Positions 38,942 to 49,547 of a stretch of 64,000 bases of DNA are shown in pieces. Origin of the DNA: an uncultured Bacteroidota bacterium (lineage in GTDB: Bacteria; Bacteroidota; Bacteroidia; Chitinophagales; LD1); contig CAIXGR010000047.1 of assembly GCA_903919075.1 (NCBI GenBank), positions 1 through 64,000 of the forward strand. The letters are read 5' to 3'. The notes beneath the pieces are model-generated. The model ran no database searches, was not told where the DNA came from, and saw only the letters and a list, made by a program, of their open reading frames with translations. Both the position numbers and the translations under genes were made by a program. Position 1 is the first letter of the stretch. Every line of letters begins with the position of its first letter.

Positions 38942-40189
38942 TTATAATTCAAGTAACAATTCAATTGGGTCAGCACCCAGCAACATTTTTTCAGGGTGCT
39001 CTAGAAATTCTTTTACGGCTACTAAAAAACTTACCGATTCTTTCCCATCAATAATCCGGTGGTCGTACGAAAGTGCCACATACATCATCGGCCTTATTTC
39101 GATTTTACCATCAATCACCACCGGTCTATCCTGTACCTTATGCATACCCAGTATGGCAGATTGTGGAGGATTGATAATAGGAGTACTCATTAACGAACCA
39201 AACACACCGCCGTTAGAAATAGTAAAAGTGCCACCGGTCATTTCTTCCATCGAAAGAATTCCATCGCGGCCCTTTATAGCTAACTCTTTTACTTTCTTTT
39301 CAATCTCTGATAAAGAAAGCGATTCCGCATTTTTAATTACCGGAACCACTAAACCTTTAGGCGTTGAAACCGCAATAGAAATATCGCAGTAATCATGAAA
39401 AACAACATTACCACTATCTATATAAGCATTCACCGCCGGAAATTTCTCAAGCGCCAAACAACATGCTTTTGCGAAGAAGCTCATAAAGCCCAGATTGATA
39501 TCGTATTTTTTTCTGAAGGCCTCAAGATGTTTTTCGCGTATTTTATTTATGCCAGTCATATCTACTTCGTTAAAAGTAGTCAACATGGCTGTTGAGTTTT
39601 TTGAATACACCAACCGGTCCGAAACCGTTTTTCGCAGTCGGCTCATTTTTTCAACGCGCTCATTTCTGCTAAATGGTGTTCTACCACCGGTAGTTTTATT
39701 TTTAATGGCATTCAGCGCATCTTCTTTAGTAATGCGGCCTTTTACGCCAGTGCCTTTCACCTCGTTGGTTGCCATGTTACCTTCATCCAATATTTTTTTG
39801 GCTGCCGGCGAAGGATAATTGGTTTGTGGTTTATCATTTGTTGTTTGAAGCGGCTGAGTAGTCTTCTCTGCTTTTGGTTCTTCTGTCTTAGCAGGCTTTG
39901 TTTTTTTCTCTGTTTCTTTGGGCTTTTCTTCTTTCGGTGTACCGGCTGGTTTCTTTGCACTCTCATCAATATTGCATATCACGGCGCCTATTTTTAAATC
40001 ATAGCCTTCCTTAGCAACAAATTTTACTGTTCCAGCAATCGGCGAAGGAATTTCTTGTGATGCCTTGTCTGTTTCCAACTCGCATACCGGTTGGTCTAAT
40101 TCCACATAATCACCTTCTTTAACCAGGTATCTCGATAAAGTTACTTCGGTAATTGATTCGGCTACTGCTGGTACTTTTAATTCTGTCAT
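38942..40189 (-). CDS. sucB: 2-oxoglutarate dehydrogenase E2, dihydrolipoyllysine succinyltransferase
   Basis: Lipoyl domain [14 protein letters not shown]; catalytic [18 protein letters not shown]. Confidence 0.96.
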   Translation of the reverse strand: MTELKVPAVAESITEVTLSRYLVKEGDYVELDQPVCELETDKASQEIPSPIAGTVKFVAKEGYDLKIGAVICNIDESAKKPAGTPKEEKPKETEKKTKPAKTEEPKAEKTTQPLQTTNDKPQTNYPSPAAKKILDEGNMATNEVKGTGVKGRITKEDALNAIKNKTTGGRTPFSRNERVEKMSRLRKTVSDRLVYSKNSTAMLTTFNEVDMTGINKIREKHLEAFRKKYDINLGFMSFFAKACCLALEKFPAVNAYIDSGNVVFHDYCDISIAVSTPKGLVVPVIKNAESLSLSEIEKKVKELAIKGRDGILSMEEMTGGTFTISNGGVFGSLMSTPIINPPQSAILGMHKVQDRPVVIDGKIEIRPMMYVALSYDHRIIDGKESVSFLVAVKEFLEHPEKMLLGADPIELLLEL

Positions 40190-40223
40190 AATAATATTGA
40201 GTATTAATATTTGGTATTAAGTT

Positions 40224-42929
40224 TTATTCGAATGCTCTTTTTAAAATTGCTTCCTGCTCATCTAAGTGCACCTTTTTAAATCCGGTTGATGGCGATGCAG
40301 AATTTTTTCGTGCAATTCCCTTCATAGGTAATTTATCATGCAGTCGCGCTAGCATAAAATGCCAAGCACCCATATTTTCCGATTCTTCTTGAACCCAACA
40401 AACTTCTGCGGTTGGATATTTTTGTGTAACCGCTATCATTTTATCTTGTGGTAATGGGTAAAGTTGCTCTACGCGCGCAATTACTATATCATCGTGTTTA
40501 TCGCGCTCTTTACGTTCCAATAAATCGTAATATATTTTCCCGCTGCAAAAAAGAATCTTTCTTACTTTTTTACTTGCAGCTTCATCAACAATTAATTCTT
40601 TGAAGCCACCTTTCAATATATTATCTAAGGGAGAAATGCAACGCGGGTGGCGCAATAACGACTTAGGAGTCATTACTACCAGTGGCTTTCTGAAAGGCCA
40701 ATACATCTGCCTGCGCAAAGCGTGAAAGAAATTAGCTGGGTCAGAAATATTTACCACCACCATATTCATTTCGGCGCACTGTTGTAAAAAGCGTTCCAAT
40801 CTTGCTGATGAGTGCTCCGGTCCCTGGCCTTCGTAACCATGTGGCAACAACAATACCAATCCCGAACTTTTTTGCCATTTCGATTCACCGGAGGCAATAA
40901 ACTGGTCGATAGTAATTTGTGCACCGTTCGAAAAATCTCCAAACTGCGCTTCCCATAATACTAAAGCTTCTGGGTGCGGAAGTGTATAACCATATTCAAA
41001 GCCTAATACACCATATTCACTTAAAAGAGAATTATAAACAAAAAAGCGTCCCTGCTTTTCGCTCAGGTTGCATAATCTGCAATATTGCTCATTGGTATTT
41101 TCATCTGTAATTACCGAATGCCGGTGCGTAAATGTTCCACGCTTTACGTCTTCGCCGCTTAAGCGTACATCTCTTCCCTCAAGTAATAGCGAGCCATAGG
41201 CCATTAATTCGGCTGCGGCCCAATCTAATTTACTTTCGCCTTGTGTTAGTTTTTTTCTTTCATCTAAATATTTCTGCACTTTTTTTAATGGAACAAAGCC
41301 ATCCGGCACTTTATTCAATCCTTCAATAAGTTGTAACGCAGTTTTTTTAGTTATAGCAGTATCCGGCGAATCATGAAAATCTTCGATAGTGGCCTTACGC
41401 AATTTTTGCCATGCCAACTCAGTGGGCTGTGGTTGATAAGGGAGTGGATGTTGCTTTACTAAATTTAATCGCTGCTGCAATTCATCCCAAAATTCCTTTT
41501 CCAAGCGCTTAGCTATTTCACCGGTCATTGAGCCTTGGGCAATCAACTGTTCCGAATAAACATCGCGCGGATTTTTATGCGCCTCAATTAATTTATAAAG
41601 GGCCGGTTGTGTGTATTTCGGGTCGTCGCTTTCGTTATGGCCATGCTTGCGGTAGCACACCATATCAATAAAAATATCTTTATTGAATTTCTGTCTGTAC
41701 TCGGTGGCTAATTCGCAGGCAAAAACTGTTGCTTCAACATCATCGCCATTTACGTGCATCACAGGTGCCTCAATAGTAGCTGCAATCGAAGTGCAATAGT
41801 CCGATGAACGTGCATCATCAAAATCGGTAGTAAAACCAATTTGATTATTAATTACAAAATGAAAGGTGCCACCGGTGTAGTAGCCGTTCAACTTTGCCAT
41901 TTGCAATACTTCATAAACTATACCCTGCCCTGCAACAGCCGAGTCGCCGTGAATAAGGAGAGGAAGAATTTTATCGTAATCAGAATTATAAATAGCATCT
42001 GCCTTAGCACGGGTAAAGCCCTCTACAATCGGGTTCACAGCCTCAAGGTGCGAAGGATTCGGCATCAACTTCATATATACCGACCTGCCATTGGCTACCG
42101 GATACTGCGATGAAAAACCAAGATGGTATTTCACATCACCATCGCCCATTGTCAAATCATATTTTGCATTGCCTTCAAACTCGTTAAATATTTCTTCGTA
42201 AGTTTTACCAAGAATATTTACCAGCACGTTCAATCTTCCTCGGTGTGCCATACCTATTACTACTTCCTCAACCCCCATATTCGAGGCGGTTTGTATAATA
42301 GCATCAAGACCCGGTATTGTAGTTTCACCTCCTTCAAGCGAAAAACGTTTTTCGCCTATATATTTAGTGCCCAAAAACTTTTCGAATACTACAGCTTGGT
42401 TTAAACGACGTAAAATATGCTCCTTTTTTTCAGCAGTATAACTAACTACTGCATCGCTCTTTTCAATCTTACTTCTGAAAAATTCAATTTCTTCTTTTAC
42501 ACGTACGTAACCATATTCAAAACCTATAGTGTTACAATATATGCTCTTTAGCTTGGCAATAATTTCGTTAAGTGTGGCACTGGTTAGTCCTATTTCCGAA
42601 CCAACTGTAAATTTCTTTTCAAGGTCGTTATCGCTCAAACCAAAATTTTCAAGCTCAAGATCAGCGTGGCGGTTCTTTCGGGGCTTTAAAGGGTTGGTGT
42701 TGGCTATTAAATGGCCCTTACAGCGGTAAGCTTCAATAAGCTTATAAACCTTCAGCTCATCAGCCGAAAGCGACGATGATTTGCCATTATAGTTAAGTTG
42801 GGCAAAATCGAAACCTTCGAAAAATTTTTTGAACTCAATATCTACAGAATCAGGGTTTGACTTGAATTCTTTATACAAATTTTCCAGATACTCAGGGCTT
42901 GCGTTAGCCAGATACGAATACTTATCCAT
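40224..42929 (-). CDS. sucA: 2-oxoglutarate dehydrogenase E1
   Basis: IGMAHRGRLNVLVNILGKTYEEIFNEFEG, HGDSAVAGQGIVYEVLQM, HGYEGQGPEHSSARLERFLQ. Confidence 0.98.
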   Translation of the reverse strand: MDKYSYLANASPEYLENLYKEFKSNPDSVDIEFKKFFEGFDFAQLNYNGKSSSLSADELKVYKLIEAYRCKGHLIANTNPLKPRKNRHADLELENFGLSDNDLEKKFTVGSEIGLTSATLNEIIAKLKSIYCNTIGFEYGYVRVKEEIEFFRSKIEKSDAVVSYTAEKKEHILRRLNQAVVFEKFLGTKYIGEKRFSLEGGETTIPGLDAIIQTASNMGVEEVVIGMAHRGRLNVLVNILGKTYEEIFNEFEGNAKYDLTMGDGDVKYHLGFSSQYPVANGRSVYMKLMPNPSHLEAVNPIVEGFTRAKADAIYNSDYDKILPLLIHGDSAVAGQGIVYEVLQMAKLNGYYTGGTFHFVINNQIGFTTDFDDARSSDYCTSIAATIEAPVMHVNGDDVEATVFACELATEYRQKFNKDIFIDMVCYRKHGHNESDDPKYTQPALYKLIEAHKNPRDVYSEQLIAQGSMTGEIAKRLEKEFWDELQQRLNLVKQHPLPYQPQPTELAWQKLRKATIEDFHDSPDTAITKKTALQLIEGLNKVPDGFVPLKKVQKYLDERKKLTQGESKLDWAAAELMAYGSLLLEGRDVRLSGEDVKRGTFTHRHSVITDENTNEQYCRLCNLSEKQGRFFVYNSLLSEYGVLGFEYGYTLPHPEALVLWEAQFGDFSNGAQITIDQFIASGESKWQKSSGLVLLLPHGYEGQGPEHSSARLERFLQQCAEMNMVVVNISDPANFFHALRRQMYWPFRKPLVVMTPKSLLRHPRCISPLDNILKGGFKELIVDEAASKKVRKILFCSGKIYYDLLERKERDKHDDIVIARVEQLYPLPQDKMIAVTQKYPTAEVCWVQEESENMGAWHFMLARLHDKLPMKGIARKNSASPSTGFKKVHLDEQEAILKRAFE

Positions 42930-42955
42930 TTTTAATTCCCACGATTTTTTTATGC

Positions 42956-43007
42956 AAACCTAAAATAAAACACTAATAATCAGCATTTTAAAAATAATTT
43001 TAGGTTT
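42956..43007. promoter_or_regulatory. Inverted repeat in sucA/rpsT divergent intergenic region
   Basis: AAACCTAAAAT (42956-42966) and exact reverse complement ATTTTAGGTTT (42997-43007). Confidence 0.5.
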
Positions 43008-43087
43008 ACGAAAACACTTACAAAACAATGAACTTGAGGGCAAAGTTGAAATTTTAAGTTGATTTTTGGAAATAAAGGCAGGAAAGC

Positions 43088-43095
43088 TATATTTG
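43088..43095 (+). promoter_or_regulatory. Candidate -7 element for rpsT
   Basis: TATATTTG matches TAnnTTTG, 28 bp upstream of the rpsT ATG. Confidence 0.55.
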
Positions 43096-43122
43096 CAGTC
43101 CTTTTTAAACAAGAAAAAACAC

Positions 43123-43377
43123 ATGGCACATCACAAATCAGCCCAAAAGCGTATCCGTCAAACAGCCAAAAGAAGGTTGATAAACAGGTATTATGCTAAA
43201 ACAACACGGAATGCTATCCGCGCTTTAAGAGCAGAAACTAACCCAGGCGAAGCTAAGAAAGCGCTTGTAGAGGTTGTTTCATCAGTAGACCGTTTGGCAA
43301 AAAGAGGCTATATCCACAAAAATAAAGCTGCTAACCTTAAATCAGGCCTGGCTGCCAAGATTTCTAAATTGAAATAA
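43123..43377 (+). CDS. rpsT: 30S ribosomal protein S20
   Basis: MAHHKSAQKRIRQTAKRRLINRYYAK...; start is the internal Met of ORF 43066. Confidence 0.96.
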   Translation: MAHHKSAQKRIRQTAKRRLINRYYAKTTRNAIRALRAETNPGEAKKALVEVVSSVDRLAKRGYIHKNKAANLKSGLAAKISKLK

Positions 43378-43401
43378 TATTTTTTCGAAAATAAATTTTT
43401 G

Positions 43402-43431
43402 AAGGCATCTCCAACGAGGTGCCTTTTTTAT
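43402..43431 (+). terminator. Rho-independent terminator after rpsT
   Basis: AAGGCATCTC...GAGGTGCCTT hairpin followed by TTTTTT-A-TTT. Confidence 0.85.
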
Positions 43432-43467
43432 TTACCTTTCATTTAAGTATTAAGCTAATTCTAATTT

Positions 43468-44172
43468 ATGGAAGAAGAAACCAAAGACTTTTTATCAATT
43501 AAAAGTTGGGCCGAGGAAGACCGCCCGCGCGAGAAGCTGATGCTAAAAGGCAAATCAACTTTAAGCGATGCAGAGTTAATTGCTATTTTATTACGAACCG
43601 GTGTAACTGGAAATTCCGCTTTAGATATTTCTAAAAAAATATTGAAACACGTTAATGGCGATTTGAATGAGTTAGGTAAGCTTACCGTTAACGAAATAAA
43701 GAAATTAGAAAAAGGCTTAGGCGATACCAAATCAATTACCATAGTAGCGGCGCTTGAACTTGGAAGAAGAAGACAATCCAGCGAAGTGCGCGAAAAGCCA
43801 ACGCTTACAAGCAGTCAGCATTCGTTTGATTATATATACCCTGAAATTGCCGACCTGAAGCACGAAGCCTTTTTTGTTATTTATTTAAACCGGGCAAATA
43901 AAGTTATTGCGCACAAACAAATTAGCAGTGGTGGCGTTTCAGGAACCTTTACCGATACCAAAATTATTCTTAAACATGCCATTGAATTGCTTGCCAGCTA
44001 TATTATTGCAGTTCATAATCACCCTTCCGGTAACATACAACCAAGCCCCCCAGATATTAGTTTAACAAAACAATTAAAGGAAGCCGGAAAATTAATTAAC
44101 GTTGACCTGCTTGACCACCTGATAATAGGAGAGAAGAAGTTTTACAGCTTTGCTGATGAAAGTATGATGTAA
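43468..44172 (+). CDS. radC: RadC family protein (JAB/MPN domain)
   Basis: DRPREKLMLKGKSTLSDAELIAILLRTG; AVHNHPSGNIQPSPPD. Confidence 0.96.
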   Translation: MEEETKDFLSIKSWAEEDRPREKLMLKGKSTLSDAELIAILLRTGVTGNSALDISKKILKHVNGDLNELGKLTVNEIKKLEKGLGDTKSITIVAALELGRRRQSSEVREKPTLTSSQHSFDYIYPEIADLKHEAFFVIYLNRANKVIAHKQISSGGVSGTFTDTKIILKHAIELLASYIIAVHNHPSGNIQPSPPDISLTKQLKEAGKLINVDLLDHLIIGEKKFYSFADESMM

Positions 44173-44241
44173 TTATTCAGCGCTATTCCGTTCTTAATAA
44201 TACATTTTTAAAACCGTTATCTTAGCGCAAAAAAAATAACA

Positions 44242-46311
44242 GTGAAAAAAGTTTTTTTACCCGGCTTATTTGTATTGTTCGCTTTCATCAATCTGCATGC
44301 TCAGGAGCCATTAAAATATTGTGCAACTGATGAAATGAGTTACGAGTTGTACCGCGATAACCCATCCCTGCAAGCCACTATGCAAGCTAACCGCGATGCA
44401 TTAAAAACTTTTACCCGGCAGTTTACAAATGCTGCAGCCGAAAGAAGTGTTGATACGGTTTATGCTATTCCCGTAGTGTTTCATGTTATTCATACTTATG
44501 GGTCCGAAGATATTTCAGACGCACAAATTATGAGTGGCCTGAAAGTACTGAATTGGAATTTCAGAAAACAAAATCCCGATACTGCTGACATTGTTGATGC
44601 GTTTAAACCAATAGCTGCCGATTGCCAGATTGAATTTCACTTGGCCCATATTGATCCTAATGGCAATTGCACCAGTGGTATTAACCGTATCCCATCGTTT
44701 CTTACCAATACCGGGGGCCACAATGTAAAAAGCCTTATACACTGGGATCCTTCAAAATATTTAAATATATATATAGTGAAAGCAATAGTAGGCTACAATT
44801 TGGCCGCTTATTGCCTAATGCCCGATCAGGCCGATGTAATGCCTGCCTGGGATGGTATTGTGGCAATTAATACATACATAGGCGATACGGGTACCTCAAA
44901 CCCGGTGCAATCAGTAGTTCTCTCGCACGAATCAGGGCATTATCTGAACCTGTTTCATATATGGGGTGGTAATAATGTGCCCGGTTATTATTATTTACCG
45001 GTTGGTCAGGATACCAATTGTTTTGTAGGCGATGGAGTAGATGACACCCCTAATACTAAAGGCTGGGGCTCTTGTAATTTGAACGCGTCTTCATGCGGCA
45101 ACGTGGTAGACAACGTACAGAATGCAATGGATTATAGTTATTGCAACTTTATGTTTACCCAAGGACAAAAACTGCGAATGCGTGCTGCTTTGAATGATAC
45201 TATGGCACACCGTAATAATTTAATTACGCAGCAAAATTTAGATGCTACAGGCGTTAATCTTACTACACTTTGCCATGCTGAGTTCCTTTCTAGCAGCTGC
45301 GTAGTATGTGCTGGCGATACGATTTTTTTTACTGATAAAAGTTTGGCAACGCCTGATTCATGGTCATGGAACTTTGGCGATGGAGGTTCATCGAACGAAC
45401 AGAACCCTGCGTATGTTTTTTATGGCCCCGGAGATTATTATGTAGTGCTTTCTGCATCTAAAGGCGGCAACGTAGTAACCAGCGATTCATTATCCATTCA
45501 CGTTAATAATCCTATAGTTAATAATCCTTTTTACGTGCAGAACTTTGAAAGTATTAACACCTTTTCCGAATCGCAATTATTCAGCATAACTGATAATCCG
45601 AATCTTGATTATAAGATATCAACTTCGGGGCAGGGATACAATAGCACACAATCTATTGTAATGAGAATGGCCGATACCACCTCAACATATTCCGGCAGAA
45701 TAGACCTGTATTCGCCCGCTATTGATTTAAGCCATACTGTCCTTCCATCTTTTTCATTTAAATATGCATGTAGCCAAAGAACACTCAATAGTTACGACCA
45801 GCTTGAAGTTTTTATTTCAAAAGATTGCGGGAAAACATGGTTTAGCGAAGGGAAAAGAGGTTCAACTACTCTACGAACCATTTCTTCAACACAAACAGAT
45901 GCTAACTGGATGCCACAGGATTCTACTCAATGGAAAATATATTCTTTCTCTGTCCCTTCTGCCTATTGCGTAACCGGGTTTCTATTTAAAATCGAATTTA
46001 CCAATTATGAGGGCAACGCATTTTATATTGACAATATAAACGTAAACCCTTCGGCATACACCGGTATTCAAAAAATACCTTTAGAGGGTGTTGAGCTAAT
46101 GCCTAATCCGGCGAATCAATATATTTTAATAACCGGCCTTCCGGAGGCAATGCCCTGCCAGATAATTGATGTTAACGGTAAGGTATGCGCCCAGCGAAAA
46201 AACCTTGATAATGCCGAATCTATTGATATTAGCCGACTGGCAGCCGGTGTTTACATTCTTCGGTTGGAAAGCGAGGCTGCTTTTTGCAATAAAAGGTTTG
46301 TGAAATATTGA
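44242..46311 (+). CDS. M43 (pappalysin-like) zinc metalloprotease with PKD domain and T9SS type A sorting domain
   Basis: VVLSHESGHYLNLFHIWG; SWNFGDGGSSNEQNPAYVF; ELMPNPANQYILITG...AGVYILRLESE. Confidence 0.93.
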   Translation: MKKVFLPGLFVLFAFINLHAQEPLKYCATDEMSYELYRDNPSLQATMQANRDALKTFTRQFTNAAAERSVDTVYAIPVVFHVIHTYGSEDISDAQIMSGLKVLNWNFRKQNPDTADIVDAFKPIAADCQIEFHLAHIDPNGNCTSGINRIPSFLTNTGGHNVKSLIHWDPSKYLNIYIVKAIVGYNLAAYCLMPDQADVMPAWDGIVAINTYIGDTGTSNPVQSVVLSHESGHYLNLFHIWGGNNVPGYYYLPVGQDTNCFVGDGVDDTPNTKGWGSCNLNASSCGNVVDNVQNAMDYSYCNFMFTQGQKLRMRAALNDTMAHRNNLITQQNLDATGVNLTTLCHAEFLSSSCVVCAGDTIFFTDKSLATPDSWSWNFGDGGSSNEQNPAYVFYGPGDYYVVLSASKGGNVVTSDSLSIHVNNPIVNNPFYVQNFESINTFSESQLFSITDNPNLDYKISTSGQGYNSTQSIVMRMADTTSTYSGRIDLYSPAIDLSHTVLPSFSFKYACSQRTLNSYDQLEVFISKDCGKTWFSEGKRGSTTLRTISSTQTDANWMPQDSTQWKIYSFSVPSAYCVTGFLFKIEFTNYEGNAFYIDNINVNPSAYTGIQKIPLEGVELMPNPANQYILITGLPEAMPCQIIDVNGKVCAQRKNLDNAESIDISRLAAGVYILRLESEAAFCNKRFVKY

Positions 46312-46342
46312 TTTTTAGATAAAGCGGAAGATTGCTCTTTTT

Positions 46343-46867
46343 TTATTTTTCCAATCGCTGTAATTCTTGCTCTAAAACATACTCATCACCTTCCACATAT
46401 CCCGAATGGGTGAATACAATTTTGCCTTTTTTGTCAACTACTATAATATAAGGCACGCTTGGCAAATCTAGTGCTCGCTTTAGATCCTGGTTTACATCCA
46501 ATAAAACATCAAAGCCCCATTTTTGACCCTCTAAATATGCCTTTACTTTCCCTAAACTTTTGGCATCATCTATCGATACGGCCACAACCTGCAATCCATA
46601 TTTTAACTTCCATTCCTCATAAATGTCCGATAAGTTCATCAACTCCCTTTTGCATGGGCTGCACCAGGTGGCCCAAAAGCCTATTACAGTTATTTTATCT
46701 GCTTTTCCATACTTGGCAACATTAATTTGCTTGCCATTTACCTCCGAAAGGGTCAAATCCGGCAGGCTTTTTTCTTTATTTGTATTTTCAGCACCCTTTT
46801 TATCTTGCTGCGCATTTATTTGCATGCTCAGCACAGCCAAAACAAGGACCAAAAGTGTTTTTTTCAT
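46343..46867 (-). CDS. TlpA/ResA-like thioredoxin-fold protein
   Basis: GFWATWCSPCKRELMNL (CxxC); signal peptide if started at MKKTLLVLVLAVL. Confidence 0.92.
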   Translation of the reverse strand: MKKTLLVLVLAVLSMQINAQQDKKGAENTNKEKSLPDLTLSEVNGKQINVAKYGKADKITVIGFWATWCSPCKRELMNLSDIYEEWKLKYGLQVVAVSIDDAKSLGKVKAYLEGQKWGFDVLLDVNQDLKRALDLPSVPYIIVVDKKGKIVFTHSGYVEGDEYVLEQELQRLEK

Positions 46868-47046
46868 GTTTAGGATTTTAATTACTCTTGTTTTTAAAAC
46901 GATGCATGGATGCATTATATTCGAAATTAACTGATTTTTAAATAAAAAAGTATTTAAATAATTCCCAATAGGCTATTAACTTATATACCGCCCTTTATCA
47001 TTCTACGAACAATGGTAGTGTTTGTTTTTTGACTAAGGTAAATTTA

Positions 47047-47054
47047 TACATTTG
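47047..47054 (+). promoter_or_regulatory. Candidate -7 element for pheT
   Basis: TACATTTG just upstream of ATG 47062. Confidence 0.45.
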
Positions 47055-47061
47055 TGCTACT

Positions 47062-49491
47062 ATGAAGATTTCGTATAACTGGCTTAAGCAGTATGTTGAT
47101 TTTAATCTTTCGCCCAAAGATTTAGGCGAGGTGCTAACCGGCGTTGGATTGGAAGTAGAAGATATCATCCCTTTCGAAACCGTGAAAGGCGGGCTGGAAG
47201 GCGTTGTAATTGGCGAAGTGAAAGAATGCGCTAAACACCCCGATGCTGATAAACTTTCAGTAACAAAAGTAGATGTTGGTACAGGCGAACTACTTCAAAT
47301 TGTTTGTGGTGCGCCCAATGTAGCCGCTGGCCAAAAAGTGGTAGTTGCGTTGGTAGGCTCAACCTTATATCCTTTTAATGGCGAAAAGCTGCAAATAAAA
47401 AAAGCAAAAATACGTGGCGTAGAAAGCCTGGGAATGATTTGCGCCGAAGATGAGCTGGGCTTTGGTGAAAGCCATGACGGGATTATGGTTTTAGAACCCA
47501 CAACAAAAGTAGGCACCAAAGCCGCCGATTATTTTAAAGTTGAAAAAGATAACGTTCTGGAAATAGGCTTAACCCCAAACCGAAGCGATGCCAACTCGCA
47601 TATTGGCGTAGCGCGCGATATTGCGGCAGCATTGAATGTGGCATACAAGGCAAAAGTAAATTTTACAAAGCCAGATACTGGTAACTTTCAAATTGCAAAC
47701 TCTAAATCTCAAATCACAGTTGAAGTTCTTGATGTTGATGCCAGCCCAAGATACTCCGGTGTTTGCATTACCGGCGTCGAGGTCAAAGAATCACCCGATT
47801 GGTTGAAAAACCGATTAAAAGCAATTGATGTAAGGCCTATTAACAACGTAGTAGATATTACCAACTACGTATTGCATGAATACGGCCAACCCTTACATGC
47901 ATTCGATGCCGATAAAATTCGCGGCGGTAAAGTGGTGGTGAAAAAACTAAAAGAAGGAACTGTTTTTAAAACACTCGACGCGAAAGATGTAAAACTAAGC
48001 GCCAACGATTTAATGATTTGCGATGCCGAAGGCGGCATGTGTATTGCAGGAGTATTTGGCGGTGCCGATAGTGGAGTAAGTATTACAACAAAAAATATTT
48101 TTTTAGAGAGCGCATATTTTTCTTCTACCGGTATACGTAAAACAGCAACGCGCCTTAACCTGCGTACCGATGCTGCCATGCATTTCGAAAAAGGCTGCGA
48201 CCCGAATATTACAATTGAAGCCTTAAAACGCGCAGCCATACTTATTACCGAAATTGCAGGCGGTAAAATTGCTTCTGAAATAATTGATGTTTATCCTAAG
48301 CCGATTGAAGGCTGGAAATTCGATGTTTCGTACGATAGGATGATGCGCCTTGCAGGATTCCCTATTGAGAAACAAACCGTAAAAGAAATTTTACAACGCC
48401 TTGAAATTAAAATCGAAAAGGAAGAAGGCGATACATGGAGTTTATTTGTTCCCGCATTTAAAACCGATGTAAAACGCGAAGCAGATGTAGTGGAAGAAAT
48501 TATAAGGATATATGGGTACAATAGCTTTACGCTGCCCAAAACCTTAAAATCCAGTCTTGCTTTTGCCCCTAAAATAGATGCCCAAAAAACAGAGAACGTT
48601 GTTGCAGAAATGCTAAGCGGCGCAGGCTTTAATGAAATGTGGACCAATTCTGTTACGCAATCCAAATACGAAGAAGATGAGCAACAAAAGCAAGAGCAGG
48701 TAAAATTATTAAACAGCCAGACTGCAGATTTAGACTCAATGAGAACTTCAATGCTTTATTCAGGCCTCGAAGTAATTGCATATAATCAAAACCGTAAAGC
48801 AACCGATTTGCGCTTGTATGAATTCGGATGCACGTACCATAAAGTAGCTGGTAAGTACGAGCAAAGGCGACATCTTACGCTGTTTCTCACCGGTAAAACT
48901 TCTGAACATAACTGGTTAGATAAAGGAGCTTCTTACGGCTTTTATCATCTAAAAAGTTTTGTAATGAACGTGCTTCACCGCATGGGCCACCATCAATTCG
49001 AAAAAGAGGTTTCAGAACAAGTCCCGTTTGCTTTCAACCTGGTATTAAAAAACGAAGGAATAGTTGTTGCACGGTTAGGTAGTGTTTCAAAAAATGTACT
49101 TTCTAAATTCGATGTAAAAAACGAAGTGTTTTTCGCCGATATTAATTGGGATTACCTGCTAGATAAATCACAATTTGCAAAAACCTCATTTACCGAATTG
49201 CCGAAATTCCCGGCAGTACGCCGCGACTTGGCTATGATGGTAAACGAAGACTTAGCATTTGAAGCCATTGAAAAAATAGCAGTAACCGAATCAAAAAAAC
49301 TATTGCAGGAAATTTCTCTTTTCGATGTTTACAAAGGCGATAAAATTGAAAAAGGCAAAAAGAGCTATGCAGTAAGCTTCCTTTTCCAACACCCCGAAAA
49401 AACCCTAACCGATCAGGAAATTGAAAAAGTAATGAGCCGCTTAATGGGCAAGTACGAAAGCGAGTTGGGAGCAACAATTAGAAAGGGATAA
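47062..49491 (+). CDS. pheT: Phenylalanyl-tRNA synthetase beta subunit
   Basis: MKISYNWLKQYVDFNLSPKDLGEVLTGVGLEVEDI..., GDKIEKGKKSYAVSFLFQHPEKTLTDQEIEKVM. Confidence 0.97.
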   Translation: MKISYNWLKQYVDFNLSPKDLGEVLTGVGLEVEDIIPFETVKGGLEGVVIGEVKECAKHPDADKLSVTKVDVGTGELLQIVCGAPNVAAGQKVVVALVGSTLYPFNGEKLQIKKAKIRGVESLGMICAEDELGFGESHDGIMVLEPTTKVGTKAADYFKVEKDNVLEIGLTPNRSDANSHIGVARDIAAALNVAYKAKVNFTKPDTGNFQIANSKSQITVEVLDVDASPRYSGVCITGVEVKESPDWLKNRLKAIDVRPINNVVDITNYVLHEYGQPLHAFDADKIRGGKVVVKKLKEGTVFKTLDAKDVKLSANDLMICDAEGGMCIAGVFGGADSGVSITTKNIFLESAYFSSTGIRKTATRLNLRTDAAMHFEKGCDPNITIEALKRAAILITEIAGGKIASEIIDVYPKPIEGWKFDVSYDRMMRLAGFPIEKQTVKEILQRLEIKIEKEEGDTWSLFVPAFKTDVKREADVVEEIIRIYGYNSFTLPKTLKSSLAFAPKIDAQKTENVVAEMLSGAGFNEMWTNSVTQSKYEEDEQQKQEQVKLLNSQTADLDSMRTSMLYSGLEVIAYNQNRKATDLRLYEFGCTYHKVAGKYEQRRHLTLFLTGKTSEHNWLDKGASYGFYHLKSFVMNVLHRMGHHQFEKEVSEQVPFAFNLVLKNEGIVVARLGSVSKNVLSKFDVKNEVFFADINWDYLLDKSQFAKTSFTELPKFPAVRRDLAMMVNEDLAFEAIEKIAVTESKKLLQEISLFDVYKGDKIEKGKKSYAVSFLFQHPEKTLTDQEIEKVMSRLMGKYESELGATIRKG

Positions 49492-49505
49492 TATTTCCAT
49501 TACTT

Positions 49506-49547
49506 TTCTTCTTTCTTGATTCTTGACTCTTGGTTCTTGCTTCTAAT
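49506..49547. repeat. Degenerate heptanucleotide tandem array (TTCTTGA type)
   Basis: TTCTTCT TTCTTGA TTCTTGA CTCTTGG TTCTTGC TTCTAAT. Confidence 0.75.

Noticed and set aside
47029-47061. Upstream start of the pheT ORF
   Set aside because: Overlaps a -7 promoter match (47047-47054); canonical PheT N-terminus MKISYNWLKQYV starts at 47062.
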